Under the pieces are notes generated by a model that did no database searches, had not been told where the DNA came from, and saw nothing but the letters and a program-made list of their open reading frames with translations. A DNA stretch of 64,000 nucleotides from Cubamyces lactineus (lineage: Eukaryota; Basidiomycota; Agaricomycetes; Polyporales; Polyporaceae), in the NCBI GenBank assembly GCA_022376465.1, contig JACDTU010000035.1, positions 1 to 64,000 on the forward strand, read 5' to 3'. This document shows, piece by piece, positions 1 to 9,589 of the stretch. Each line of letters opens with the position of its first letter. The stretch's first letter is position 1. A program made the position numbers and the translations under genes.

Positions 1-3000
1 TGTCACTCATGACGTGTCGGGCTAGTTCGTGAGCTGCTAGGGCTTCGTCCCTGGCCTTCTGGAGGTTTGCCAGCCGTTCTTGTACTGTCGGGGCGTTGGT
101 CTTGGGGTATGCGATGGGAATCAGCGTCGGTTCATACCCCATCATGAGGTAGAAGGGTGATGCATTTCGTGCCGAATGGATCCGTTGGTTGTGTGCAACT
201 TCGGCATCAATGAGGTGTTCTGCCCATTCGTCCGGTCGACCTTCGCAGAATATTCTGAGGTAGACTTCCAGTTCTTGATTCACGCGTTCAGTTTGTCCGT
301 CGGTTTGCGGGTGGTAGGCGGTGGATGGGGAGAGTGTGATGCCCAGGAGTTTCCCTAGTTCGCGGGTGACGTTGGACACAAACTGTGGTCCTCTGTCGGA
401 TATGACCTTGCTGGGTAGTCCGAAGCGTCGATAGACGTGCCGGTGGTAGAGCGCCGCTGTGCTGATTGCATCAATCATCTTCTTGCATGGTGCGAAGATC
501 ACCCCCTTCGTAAGGCCATGGTCGACCACGACCAGAATACTATCGTAGCTGTGGGATTCAGGGAGATCGGTGATGAGATCCATCGTGACATTCTGGAATG
601 GCCGAGTAACATCGTCAGCGGGGATTGGTTGTGGGGGCGGGGTGGTCGGGTGTGTGTTTGGCTTGTTCTGCTGGCATGTGGCACAGCCTTCGACGTATTG
701 GGATACCATGGCATACATGCCGGGCCACCAGTATGACTGTCGTATCAGTTCTAGAGTCTTGAATTTCCCAGGGTGTCCGGCTGCCGGGGGGTCGTGGTGT
801 TGACTGATCAGGTCTCGCCGCAGAGCTTCGTCGGCCGGTACGTAGCATCGGTTCTTGTAGAAGATTAAGCCATCTCGTTCTTGCCAATCGGTGAGTGCAC
901 TTCTGATCGGGGGTGGTCCGTCGTGTCGGATGGCGGCAAGTGCGTCGCAAAAGAGTCTGTCTTGCGTGGCCAAGTGTCGGAATCTCGGTGCCAGTCGGGT
1001 GTCCACTAGTCGTACAAAGAGGTTGTCAGGTAGCATGGTTTGTTCAGTATTGTCGTCTTCTGATCCTTGTCGGTGATCGGGTCTTCGGGATAGCGCATCC
1101 GATTGTACCATTGCCGTGCCGGGGGTGTGTACGAGTTGGATGTCGAACTGGGAGAGAAAGAGGGCCCATTGTGCTTGCCGTCTGTTCAGTTGTTGCGGGT
1201 TGCGCCAGTAGGTGAGGTTCTTGTGGTCGGATAGGATCGTAACCGGGTGCCCTGATCCTTCGAGGTAGTGTCGCCAGGCCTTCAGGGCTCGAATGATGCC
1301 AAGTAGTTCTCGGTCATAGATTTCGTAGTTCCGTTCCGCTTCGGTGAATCCTTCGGATAGATACGCGCACGGGTGCAGGTTGCCGTTGGTGTCCCGTTGC
1401 CGGAGTACTGCCCCTGTGGCCCATTGCGAGGCGTCGGATTCGACGACAAAGGGTTTGCTAACGTCGGGCATTTGCAGCACGGGGGCCGTCGCGAATCGTT
1501 GCTTCAGCATGTCGAAGGCCTTCTGGCATTCGGTTGTCCATTCCCATTTGGCGTCTTTCTTGGTGAGCGCGTTGAGCGGTCGCGCGATCTCCGAGAAGTG
1601 GTCCATGAATCGTCGGTAAAAGTTGCCGAATCCAAGGAATGATCGAACATCCTTGACAGTTGTCGGTTCTGGCCAGTCGAGTATTCCCTTTATCTTGATA
1701 GGGTCCATGGAGATCCGGTTCTCGCTGATGATCATTCCAAGATACTCCACTTCTGGTGCGTCGAATATGCACTTCTCTAGTTTGAGGTAGAGGTCGTGTT
1801 CTTTGAGTCGTTCCAGGACACGTAAGGTCCTTCTTCGGTGTTCGTCCAGGTCTGCCGAAAAGATCAGTATGTCGTCCATGTAAATCACTACCCATCCTTC
1901 GTCGATCATGTCTGCGAAGATCGCGTTCATCATAGCTTGGAAAGCCGAGGGGGAGTTCCGCAGTCCAAAGAACATGACCATTGGTTCGTATAGCCCTTTG
2001 CTGGTTCTGAAGGCGGCCTTCCATTGATCACCGTCCTTGATACGGACGTTGTTGTATCCCGATCGGAGGTCCAGTTTGGAGAAAACCTTCGCTCCGCGCA
2101 GCTTGTCGACCAATTCCGATATGAGCGGTAGTGGGTACTTGTTGGGGACGGTTCCTTCGTTGAGGTATCGGTAATCTTGGCAGGGTCGTAGTGTTCCGTC
2201 CTTCTTGCCGACGAAGAAGAATGGGGATGCCATCGGCGAGTTCAAGGGTCGGATATAGCCTTTTCGTAGGTTCTCCCGGATGAATTCTTCCTCGGCTTCG
2301 AGTTCCTTGGGCGTGAGTTGATATCGCTTGAAGTCCTTCGGGGTAAAGCCTTCCTTGAGTTCAATGGCCAGGTCCCAGGGTCGTGATGGTGGGAATCGTT
2401 CGGATGCCTTCTTTTCAAAGATGGTGGCATATCCTTGGTACGGTTCGGGGAGCATCTCTTCGAAAGTCTTCTTCTCTTCCTGTGCTTGGTGCTGTTGTGC
2501 AAGTGCCATTGCGGGGTTGACCTTTGCCCGGATCCAGACGTTGGCTGCAATTGCAAATCGGAGCCCTCGCAAGGCTCGCCGGATCCTCCCGATGGTGGGT
2601 CCAGGTCCGATCTTGGTGGGTTCGTGTTCGCGTTCCGTGGTGAGGGGAGTTCCGGGTCGGGGCACATCTCCATGCCATTCCGTTATGTGCGGTGCCATCA
2701 TAGCTTCGTGTTCTCCACGGAGGTAGGCTACCAGTAAATCTTGATCGTTGGGTTCTTCTTCCGGGTACACGTCGGAGAGGGTAACTCGTTCGATATTCTC
2801 GTAGATCGGTTCTTCGGTGAGTGCTTCCAAGGTCGTGTCTTCGTCCTCTTCGTTTGTTCCTTCATCTGGTTCTTCTTCGATTGGCTTGGGTCTCCCGGTG
2901 AAGGGGTCTTGGTCTGGGAACCACATTGCACACAGATGTTCCACAATTGTTCGGTTCACCCGAGTGGGGTCGATATCGAGGGTCCCTTTCGTGAAGTCGA

Positions 3001-3496
3001 TGTTGGCATTGACGCGCTGCAGCCATGGCAGGCCCAGGATAATTGGTTCCTTTCCTAGCGACGTAATCAGGAACCACACAATGTGTCGGTGACGCCCGGC
3101 TTCAATTTCAAGAACTGCGCATTTCTTGATATCGCCTGCTTCATTCCTGGTTCCATCAGCGTTGTATACTCGGATCGGGGCTTTCAGCGATTTGAGCGGG
3201 AAGTTGTGCTCTTTCGCAAACCTGTGGTCCATGAATACTTCTCCCGCTCCCGTGTTGATGAGGGCTTTCGTTTCGACGCTTAGGTCCGCGTGGATAGATA
3301 ACGGAATTCTCATAGACTGTCGAGAAGTCTGCGCTACTATTACACGGCGGACCTTAGTATGCGGTCGTGACGTCGAGACACGCCGGTTCTTCAAAAACCC
3401 TCGTTGGAGAAGCTTGCGAGAATTTCCTTCGCGTCTTGGTCTTCTTCTAGCCCCTTCAGAGCGGTATGGATCCTTGCTGCGATAAGCTGCTTCTTG
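1..3496 (-). CDS. Ty3/gypsy pol polyprotein (partial): protease, RT, RNase H, integrase
   Basis: The frame opens after an in-frame stop at 3497-3499, overlaps the end of gag by about 105 nt and stays open to base 1. It has no AUG of its own near the start, so expression from gag by -1 frameshifting is likely. Domains in order: an aspartic-protease segment at 3242-3285 that reads LINTGAG, where families have LID(S/T)GA; reverse transcriptase with intact YMDD at 1871-1882; RNase H with an ESDAS motif near 1430-1445; and a zinc-binding integrase head (H-H-C-C, WWPGMY) near 690-800. The integrase core follows with D in TMDL and SDRG and E in the TDGQTERVNQE segment, at about 250-580. An acidic linker of about 120 residues separates protease from RT. 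The polyprotein is otherwise coherent but truncated by the window edge, and the protease substitution argues that this copy may be unable to process it. Confidence 0.88.
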
Positions 3497-4851
3497 TCAG
3501 CCGCTTGGCCGTCGATGGATTTGATGTCTTCATCATTGTCGCTCTCGTCTTCTTCGACCTCGGTGATGCGGGCCTTGGCAGCAGGCTTCGTCTTCTTACG
3601 GTCGTTGGTTCTTCTGTTGGGGCACTGCCGCGCTAGATGCCCTATCTGGTGGCAATTGAAGCATCGTCCTTCTCGGTAGTGCTTCTCACGTTCTTTGGTT
3701 GTCATCTTGTCGACATCCATGGCGTCAGGGTCGCGTTCTTGCGGTCGGGGTCTGTACGGTTTGTACGTAGGTCGGAAGGTCGAGGTCTTCCCGTCGTATG
3801 CTCTTCCCAGGTGATACTGCTGTTCGAGGGTGGAGGCTCGGAGGTAGAGTTCGCTGGCGTCCTTCGGTAGGGGGTACATCCCGAAGATCTTCTCTCGAAG
3901 GGGACGGTTGAGTCCAGCATAGAAGAAGTCGGCAATGACTTCGAACTCTGTGATTCCGCATCGCGAGATGATCGACTTGAACTCGGCGATGTAGTCTTCG
4001 ACTTTTTTGCTTCCTTGCTTCAGGTTTCGCAGCAGCACACGGTCGCTGGCCTTCTGGTCGATGTCGTCGAATGCTTCCAGTAGTTGCTTCTTGAAGTCGT
4101 CCCATGTTCCATAGTTGGGTTCGATGCGTTCTTCGCCTGGTCTTCGGTTCTTGTTCTGGTCGGCTGCCTGCCGTTCTACGTCTTCAATGAAGGTGCGGGC
4201 CCAGGTTCCGGCGGTGCCCCCGTTCATCAGCATAAGGCAGAAGACGATCTTCATTTCGTCGGTGGCGTAGGTCTTCTTGTTCATCGTGAGGTAGAGGGAG
4301 CATTTCTGCAACCACTCCACTACTTCGCCCCGCTTCCCTGAGAATTCTGGGGGCATCTTGAGCTTGATCTCGTTCGTCTTTTCTTCGGCCATCGTGGCTT
4401 CGGTTCGGCCTTCGGGTTCGTTCGTGGTTCGGTTCGATTCTTCTTGAGGGGTCTTCCCTACGGGTTCTGGTGCGGCTTCGCTTCCCTCCGGGTCGTGGTC
4501 GTTGTTCGAAGTTCTTGTAGCGTTCTCGCTTTCTGGTTCACTCTCCTCGAGTATCTCCGCTTGAGCTGGTCTGGGAGTAGTAAAGTCTACCGGGGAAGGT
4601 TGTTCTGGTTCTGTTCTCGGTTCCGGGGTGGCCGCTGGTTCCTCCGGAAGTTCGTCTCCAAGTGATATTCCGCGGTGACGTCTTCGGTAGTCGGGGTCGA
4701 TGTCAAGGCAGTTCCGCCAGGTGAGAGGGACTTCAGTGAAGTGCCAGGACTTGTTCTTCCAGAAGACTTGTTGCCCTTCGTAGTAGACTAGCTTGGCTTC
4801 CTTGTCAACCGCAAACATCAGGAAAAAAAGTGGGTGTCTATGTTGACCCAC
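3391..4851 (-). CDS. Ty3/gypsy Gag with CCHC zinc knuckle
   Basis: This 486-residue ORF encodes the structural capsid protein. A second in-frame Met at residue 12 is an alternative start. The N-terminal third is acidic and Pro-rich and probably disordered. Residues from about 155 to 350 carry a retrotransposon gag (capsid) fold, recognisable by its W-x-DFKKQLLEAF and Y-I-A-E-F-K segments and the AGLNRPLREKIF region. A CCHC knuckle follows near residue 400 (CFNCHQIGHLARQCPN). The C terminus is basic then acidic and ends in NEGF, with the stop at 3391-3393 directly after the slippery heptamer. The assignment to Gag is secure. Confidence 0.92.
   Translation of the reverse strand: MGQHRHPLFFLMFAVDKEAKLVYYEGQQVFWKNKSWHFTEVPLTWRNCLDIDPDYRRRHRGISLGDELPEEPAATPEPRTEPEQPSPVDFTTPRPAQAEILEESEPESENATRTSNNDHDPEGSEAAPEPVGKTPQEESNRTTNEPEGRTEATMAEEKTNEIKLKMPPEFSGKRGEVVEWLQKCSLYLTMNKKTYATDEMKIVFCLMLMNGGTAGTWARTFIEDVERQAADQNKNRRPGEERIEPNYGTWDDFKKQLLEAFDDIDQKASDRVLLRNLKQGSKKVEDYIAEFKSIISRCGITEFEVIADFFYAGLNRPLREKIFGMYPLPKDASELYLRASTLEQQYHLGRAYDGKTSTFRPTYKPYRPRPQERDPDAMDVDKMTTKEREKHYREGRCFNCHQIGHLARQCPNRRTNDRKKTKPAAKARITEVEEDESDNDEDIKSIDGQAADKKQLIAARIHTALKGLEEDQDAKEILASFSNEGF
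3394..3400 (-). promoter_or_regulatory. -1 ribosomal frameshift slippery site GGGTTTT at the end of gag
   Basis: In the gag frame the last codons are gaG GGT TTT TGA, which fits the X XXY YYZ rule exactly (GGG, TTT, T). A -1 slip reads GGG TTT TTG and enters the open pol frame. About 10 nt downstream, CGGCG (around 3381-3385) can pair with CGCCG about 45 nt later, a possible stimulatory stem. Site and frame are seen directly; use of the site is inferred. Confidence 0.7.
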
Positions 4852-4905
4852 AGAGGCAACATAGACATCGTAGTACGGTTGACAACCCCCCCTTTATGTA
4901 GAACC

Positions 4906-5903
4906 TGTAGCCATCAGCCAAGCTATGTAGGGCGCCGTAACCGTACCGTAGCTGTGCTGTAGCAGTCATACTTTTTGTAACTCAATCGCTTTTCCGGGTG
5001 AATGCTAACAGAAAAGATATATTGATATGATAGCTATACTACATCGAATCCAGAACACAGTATATTAAATGACATAGTGGCCTGTCTCTACGAGAGGCAT
5101 CGCTGAGTCGGAGGTCTCCACACAGAGGCGCAAACTGGAGGAACAAGGAGTACTCAGCAGCAGAGAAGAACAGGTGATCATGGGGGCGCAGCAAGGGCAA
5201 GAAAATTTTGAGGAGGACAGTGACTGGGCAGGAGAATGCAAACGCAGGGGGAGCAAGAGGTTGGCGGAGAGTTGAGGGCAGGTCGACTAAAGACACATGC
5301 CAGACTGTAGAGCAAGAGAAGGGCTGTCAACCAAAGGTCATAGAATGTAGCGGCTGCAGCCGCAGAGCGAAGTTTCCAGAGCGAGACCGCAGAGCGGGAC
5401 ACAGAGCGAGATACCGTAGAACGAAGACCTAGAGTGCGACTGCAGAGCAAAGACCGTAGAGCGAGACCACTGAGTAGATCAGGCCACAGGGCGGAGACAT
5501 AGCGCCAGACCACACAGAACAAAGACCATAGAGCAAGGCAACGTAGGAAACCACGGACAGCAGACCGAGTAGATAGTCTGGCGGCAGAACAGGAAGACCA
5601 GAGCGTGACGTGAACAAGAGAAGGGGCAAGTCAAAGATGGACGCGGACGTGGCAACCTCACCTCTGTTGGCGCTCGCTTCCGAAGCCACCCGATGGTTTT
5701 GTCCTTGCAGCTCCGACACCTCATCCAGGCGTCTAAATGCATTTGGCGCGAACACGCACAATGCACTCATGTTTCCGAGTTATATCAATACTTTCATTGT
5801 ATAGAGGGATCAAACGTGCTCAAATCCATCCTTTCTTACCTGACTGAACTTTTCACAGGGTTACATGAGCTACGTATACTACGTGCCGTTCACCTTGGCT
5901 ACA
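4906..5903 (-). repeat. candidate 5' LTR of the gypsy element
   Basis: The block begins TGTAGCCA and ends TGGCTACA on the plus strand. These are perfect 8-bp inverted termini with the TG..CA ends of an LTR, in the expected place just upstream of gag (54 bp from its start). Length is 998 bp. The partner LTR is outside the window, so the boundaries rest only on the termini. The block contains no recognisable gene. It holds the degenerate GAGCGAGAC-type repeats described separately. The adjoining PBS could not be assigned to a tRNA. Confidence 0.45.
5340..5580. repeat. degenerate short tandem repeat inside the candidate LTR
   Basis: About a dozen diverged units of roughly 14-20 bp resembling GACCGTAGAGCGA (variants GCAGAGCGAAG, ACAGAGCGAGATAC, GTAGAACGAAGAC, CATAGAGCAAGG) follow one another. 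Unit length and sequence drift, so this is an old or functionally relaxed array. Overlapping ORFs on the minus strand (LRS/LCS-rich) are by-products of the repeat. Confidence 0.6.
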
Positions 5904-5907
5904 GGGA

Positions 5908-5944
5908 CTACGGAGACTGCATAGCCTCCTGCAAGTCTCCGTAG
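5908..5944. repeat. perfect-arm inverted repeat (hairpin) flanking the element
   Basis: CTACGGAGACT is followed after about 15 nt by AGTCTCCGTAG. The 11-bp arms are extended by GC/GC across a one-base bulge, with loop ATAGCCTCCT. It lies 4 bp beyond the proposed LTR end. It could be the end of an older element or part of the insertion target; no function is assigned. Confidence 0.6.
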
Positions 5945-6303
5945 ATATTGCTTTTTCCTGATGAATTCTTTCGGTATCGACGCCGTGTTGTTCGGTTCGG
6001 GGCCGCTCCGTCTTGAGCAGGTGTCGTGTGTCGAGATCTGGGTAGATCGACAGGTTCTGGTGAGCTCGACCTAATGTTACGACGAGCCTAGATCGGTCAC
6101 AGCAAGCGACGTCCTAGGGATCGGACCAGAGGTCTCCAGTAGTTCGAGTCGAGTAGAGGTTCAGAGGAATAGGCAATGGATAACCAGGTCGAGCTGAGGA
6201 TCCTGAGTGGATCCTCCGGTCTTAAATACAGGAAAGGAGGCATAGACACGTCAGCGCCACGTAGGCGCCACGTACCGTGAGAGTCCAGTATAACTACGTA
6301 GAG
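5945..6303. other. gene-free interval with a palindrome
   Basis: No convincing ORF. Contains an 8-bp-arm palindrome GAGGATCC-n5-GGATCCTC at 6196-6216, a TTAAATA stretch near 6221, and a directly repeated GCGCCACGTA near 6254-6273. Confidence 0.5.
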
Positions 6304-7722
6304 TCAGGGCTGGGAATACAGGTGATGTGGCGATGACGTGGCAAAACAGGATAGGTTAGGAATACAACAACCGTGGAATCGGTGGGAACGAGGATGACGT
6401 GGCACGGGAAAGGATGACGTGGTATGGGAAAAGATGACGTGGCATAGTGGGAGCGCAAGGAGGAAGGAAAAGGAAACTTCGTGACTGTGACACAGTGAGC
6501 GTCGTAACACTTGTTCGCCGTAGCCGGACCCCGGAGGGACCAAGGACTCCAGATCGAGTTGCGGGTGAGCTGATGCCATGCCAATGGCAGCCAGGGATCG
6601 CCGAACGATAGGACGATAGAGCCAGTCTGCCTTGATGCCAGTATGCTTCGCGCGACGAATTGCCAACTTGCTTTGGCGCTGTGCGTAGAGGCCGTTGTTC
6701 GATACAGGCTTAGGTGCACCCTGGAGAGCAGCTTCTTGCGCTGTCACAGACGGAGCGCCTCGGGAGTCGGAAGCCTGCCGCGAGCGAAGAGAAGACAAGG
6801 CCAGGGATACAAGGTCTCTGAGGTCGGCGTCGGAGATGAGATGGTGCTTCTCGTCATGGTTGGAGAACGATGGAGTGGATGCGCGCGAAGACTGAGAACC
6901 AGTATTGCAAGTGTGGCACTTGGAGGAAGCCTCGTTGTGTGCTGCGGCCACAGGCGTTGGACCAAGGCTCGATGGACTCATTTGAGAAGGAGTGCATGGG
7001 CTGCATGTAGAGCCACCATCCCCGTCGCAGGCGGATGGGGTGAATGGAGGCGTGAGTAGCAAAACAGATCCCTGCATGTACTCTTGGAGGAGTTCTACAA
7101 CATGATGTGTCATTATGTATGCAGTGATACGGCCCGTTCATGGCAGACTAACCCATAGCATACGGAGATATGGAACGCTTATCCGGATAGCCTTGCGCTT
7201 CAAGGAGCTTACGTTTGCCGGACTGTGCTTTCTGTAGGAGAGGCCGTTCACGATGAACACTGGAACAGAGGTAGTGAGGCACTTACTGCTAATTTCGCTC
7301 TAACGCGATCCAACTTAAGATGTGTATCGGAGATCTTGCCCGACAAGCCCTGGTACCAGTGCCAAACATCCTGGCACCACGTAGAGGCACTGTAACCCTC
7401 TGCGCGCACATCTTCCACCTGTCCCTTGATGCTGTAAGTGAGAGGTCAACCACGGCCTGAGGTATGGCAATGTCGCAAAGAGGTCGTAGACTCACGTTCG
7501 GATGAGGGTATGGAAACTGCGTATCTCAGACTCATCAGTGAGGAGGCCCTCCCATAGCCCAGTGACAAAGGATCCCTGAGTTTCCTGGAGAAGACTCTCT
7601 AGGCAGGGCAGCAACGTGCGTGGGAGGCGGGTGTTCAACCAAACAATGAAGACAGGGATCGATCCCACCGTTCCGAGGACGGCGGCGATCGTTCCCCAGA
7701 TATTGAAGCCCAAGTCAGACAT
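6304..7722 (-). CDS. hypothetical protein with one N-terminal membrane helix
   Basis: Four exons join in phase: 7496-7722, 7287-7431, 7153-7231 and 6304-7094. Introns are 54-64 nt with GTGAGT, GTAAGT and GTTAGT donors and TACAG/TAG acceptors. The product is about 413 residues. Residues 9-30 form a hydrophobic helix (WGTIAAVLGTVGSIPVFIVW), then come a basic helical segment and a Ser/Pro/Thr-rich tail. No family is recognised. The first three exons look real because the frame closes cleanly across each junction. The last 50-60 residues run through the GATGACGTGG repeats and may instead be an untranslated tail after an unseen intron. Confidence 0.5.
6332..6450. repeat. 20-bp direct repeats built on GATGACGTGG
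   Basis: GATGACGTGG occurs at 6332, 6393, 6413 and 6433; the last three are exactly 20 bp apart and followed by related (C/T)(A/G)(C/T)GGGAAA tails. TGACGTGG resembles CRE/UPRE-type bZIP sites. The repeats overlap the last codons of the hypothetical gene at 6304-7722, so that gene's 3' end should be treated with care. Confidence 0.65.
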
Positions 7723-8254
7723 CTGGTGTCAAGCGCGGATGTGCAGTGACTGGGACAATGCGCCTGTTTCCGGTGAGCGGGAGGATGGCAAGGACGGGAT
7801 ATAGGGAGGAATAGGTTGTCCTCTGCGAGATGTACATACCTCGAATGAGAGGAGATATCATCGTCTGACTTACTCGCTTTTATGGTACTCGGCTATTGTC
7901 GAGGTACCCAAGAGTACCGAACGAGCGTGTACACCACATGCTCGTTCGCGGCCTGTTGATACAAGCAGCACTTCCACGAGGCATGTAGGTGGCGCCGATG
8001 CGAGGAAAAGTCGCTTGCATGTTGGATGGTTGGATGGTCCCTCAGGTCGACGAAGAACATCTGAGATGCCAACAAGCTGTGCAATCGGTTCGTGGCAACC
8101 GTGCCGCACTCTCACAAAAAGCCGCCGGGGACCCCCATTGAACGTGAACAAACTTACTCAATTCAGAAACACACGCCTCAGCCACGTTGTTGTTGCGAGC
8201 TGCCGTACCGCGAGCGGCTGATATGCGCGCTGTCTATGTTCTCGCTCTCAGTCC
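7723..8254. promoter_or_regulatory. shared intergenic region between divergent genes
   Basis: The hypothetical gene reads left from 7722 and the kinase reads right from 8255, so this 532-bp interval must hold both promoters. No clear TATA box or other defined element was identified. Confidence 0.4.
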
Positions 8255-9589
8255 ATGGCTGCATCGCAGAAGCCTAAACAGCTCCCTATATACGCCTATC
8301 TATCTGATGCAGCCGTGGAGCGTTATGCGCGTAAGACGCGCGAAGGCATGTTCGACCTAGCCTCATTCGAAGTTTTCTGGCAACGACATCACAAATTCTT
8401 GGAGGATGCCGGATATCTGTTGCGACCTCGTTACAGGCCTAACTGGAAGCCGTCTTGGATAGGGACAAACTTGGATCCGACATATTGCGAAGACTCGATT
8501 ATGCTTGAGGTATGCCACTATCCATGGCGCACTCCGCATTACTGACAGATCTGCTATCCTGTAGACTTACCAGGTCATGGACGCTACCCGTGCTGACACC
8601 AACGAAGTTGTCACTATCAAGAGTTTTACCAAGGATACACAAGAGCTGCAGATTGCTCAGTTCTTCTCTACCTTCAAAGATCCCATGAACCATTGCGTCC
8701 CCGTACACGAGATTCTTCCGGATCCCTTCGATCACGAGAAGGCGCTGATGGTTATGCCATACCTACAGCCTTGCAACAATCCGCAGTGGAGTACCCTCGG
8801 TGACGTGGTTGATTTCGTGACGCAGACGCTAGAGGTGAGTTGGGATATGGTCATGGCTAACAATCATTCTGTCAACCTCACACCGCTCAGGGTCTGACTT
8901 TCATGCACCGTCATCGTGTAGCCCATTGGTGAGCGTGCGCTGTTTGGACTCCATTCTCTGCACGTTCTCATCACGTTGACAGCGATATAGCAACCCTGAA
9001 CATTATGATGGACGCCAAGCCGCTCTACCCAGAGGGTCACCATCCTGTCCACTTGAACTATGCTCCCGATGGTCTGCATCGCATAACCCCTCTCCCTCGT
9101 GCAGGTCGTTCTATACGTTACTTCTACATCGACTTCGGACTTGCACTGCAGTTTCAGCCTGGTGTGACGCCGACCGCTCTTGGTATAGTTGGGAGAGATA
9201 GAGAAGTCCCAGAGCTTTCTGATACTGTTCCATACAACCCCTTCAAAGTTGACATCTTCGCTCTTGGGAACCTCTACTCGCAAGAGTTTGAGCAGGTGAG
9301 TGCGGTTCGGGTTACTTGTCGTTATCAGTTTCTCACGTCCGCCCAGAAGTACACCAACATGGAGTTCCTAGTACCGCTTGTTGAACTGATGACGCAGAGG
9401 GAGCCCACCCAACGCGCCGATGCTGAGCAGCTCCTCCTCAAGTGGGAAGAGATACGACGAGACTTGAACAAGTCTAGCTTCCGCTGGCGCTTAGCGCCCA
9501 AGGGCGAACCGGCGATCGAACGAGTACTCAACGATACCGTGGCAGTAGCCTGGCACGGGATCAACCACCTCAAGAGCCTTGTCAGTTAG
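8255..9589 (+). CDS. small protein kinase-like domain protein
   Basis: Five exons (8255-8509, 8565-8834, 8891-8928, 8983-9295, 9347-9589) give 372 residues with every junction in phase. Recognisable kinase parts are a β3-like VVTIK segment, the catalytic loop HCDIATLNIMMDA (Asp and the Asn five residues on are kept, HRD is HCD), and an IDFGLA metal-binding motif. A late helix (LVELMTQREPTQRADAEQLL) fits the C-lobe end, where R-P-T-A motifs sit. No glycine-rich loop is evident and the N-lobe is short. This matches the small kinase-like proteins expanded in Agaricomycetes. Activity is possible but unproven and no substrate can be named. The product is probably soluble. Confidence 0.8.

Larger units (their letters stand above)
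1..5903 (-). mobile_element. Ty3/gypsy LTR retrotransposon, 3' part cut off by the window start
   Basis: Read on the minus strand, the order is candidate 5' LTR (4906-5903), leader, gag (3391-4851) and pol (3496 down to base 1). Pol runs protease, reverse transcriptase, RNase H, integrase, the Ty3/gypsy order; copia elements place integrase before RT. The pol frame is open to the edge of the window, so the rest of integrase, any chromodomain and the 3' LTR lie outside. One defect is visible: the protease active-site Asp is Asn. Without the second LTR neither age nor exact ends can be fixed. Confidence 0.9.

Noticed and set aside
2242..2673. Minus-strand ORFs in the gypsy region (e.g. 143 codons)
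   Set aside because: They overlap the true pol frame, which reads continuous RT and protease motifs and is long because it runs off the window.
5178..5522. 114-codon minus-strand ORF with Leu/Arg/Ser repeats
   Set aside because: Arises from the degenerate tandem repeat in the candidate LTR.
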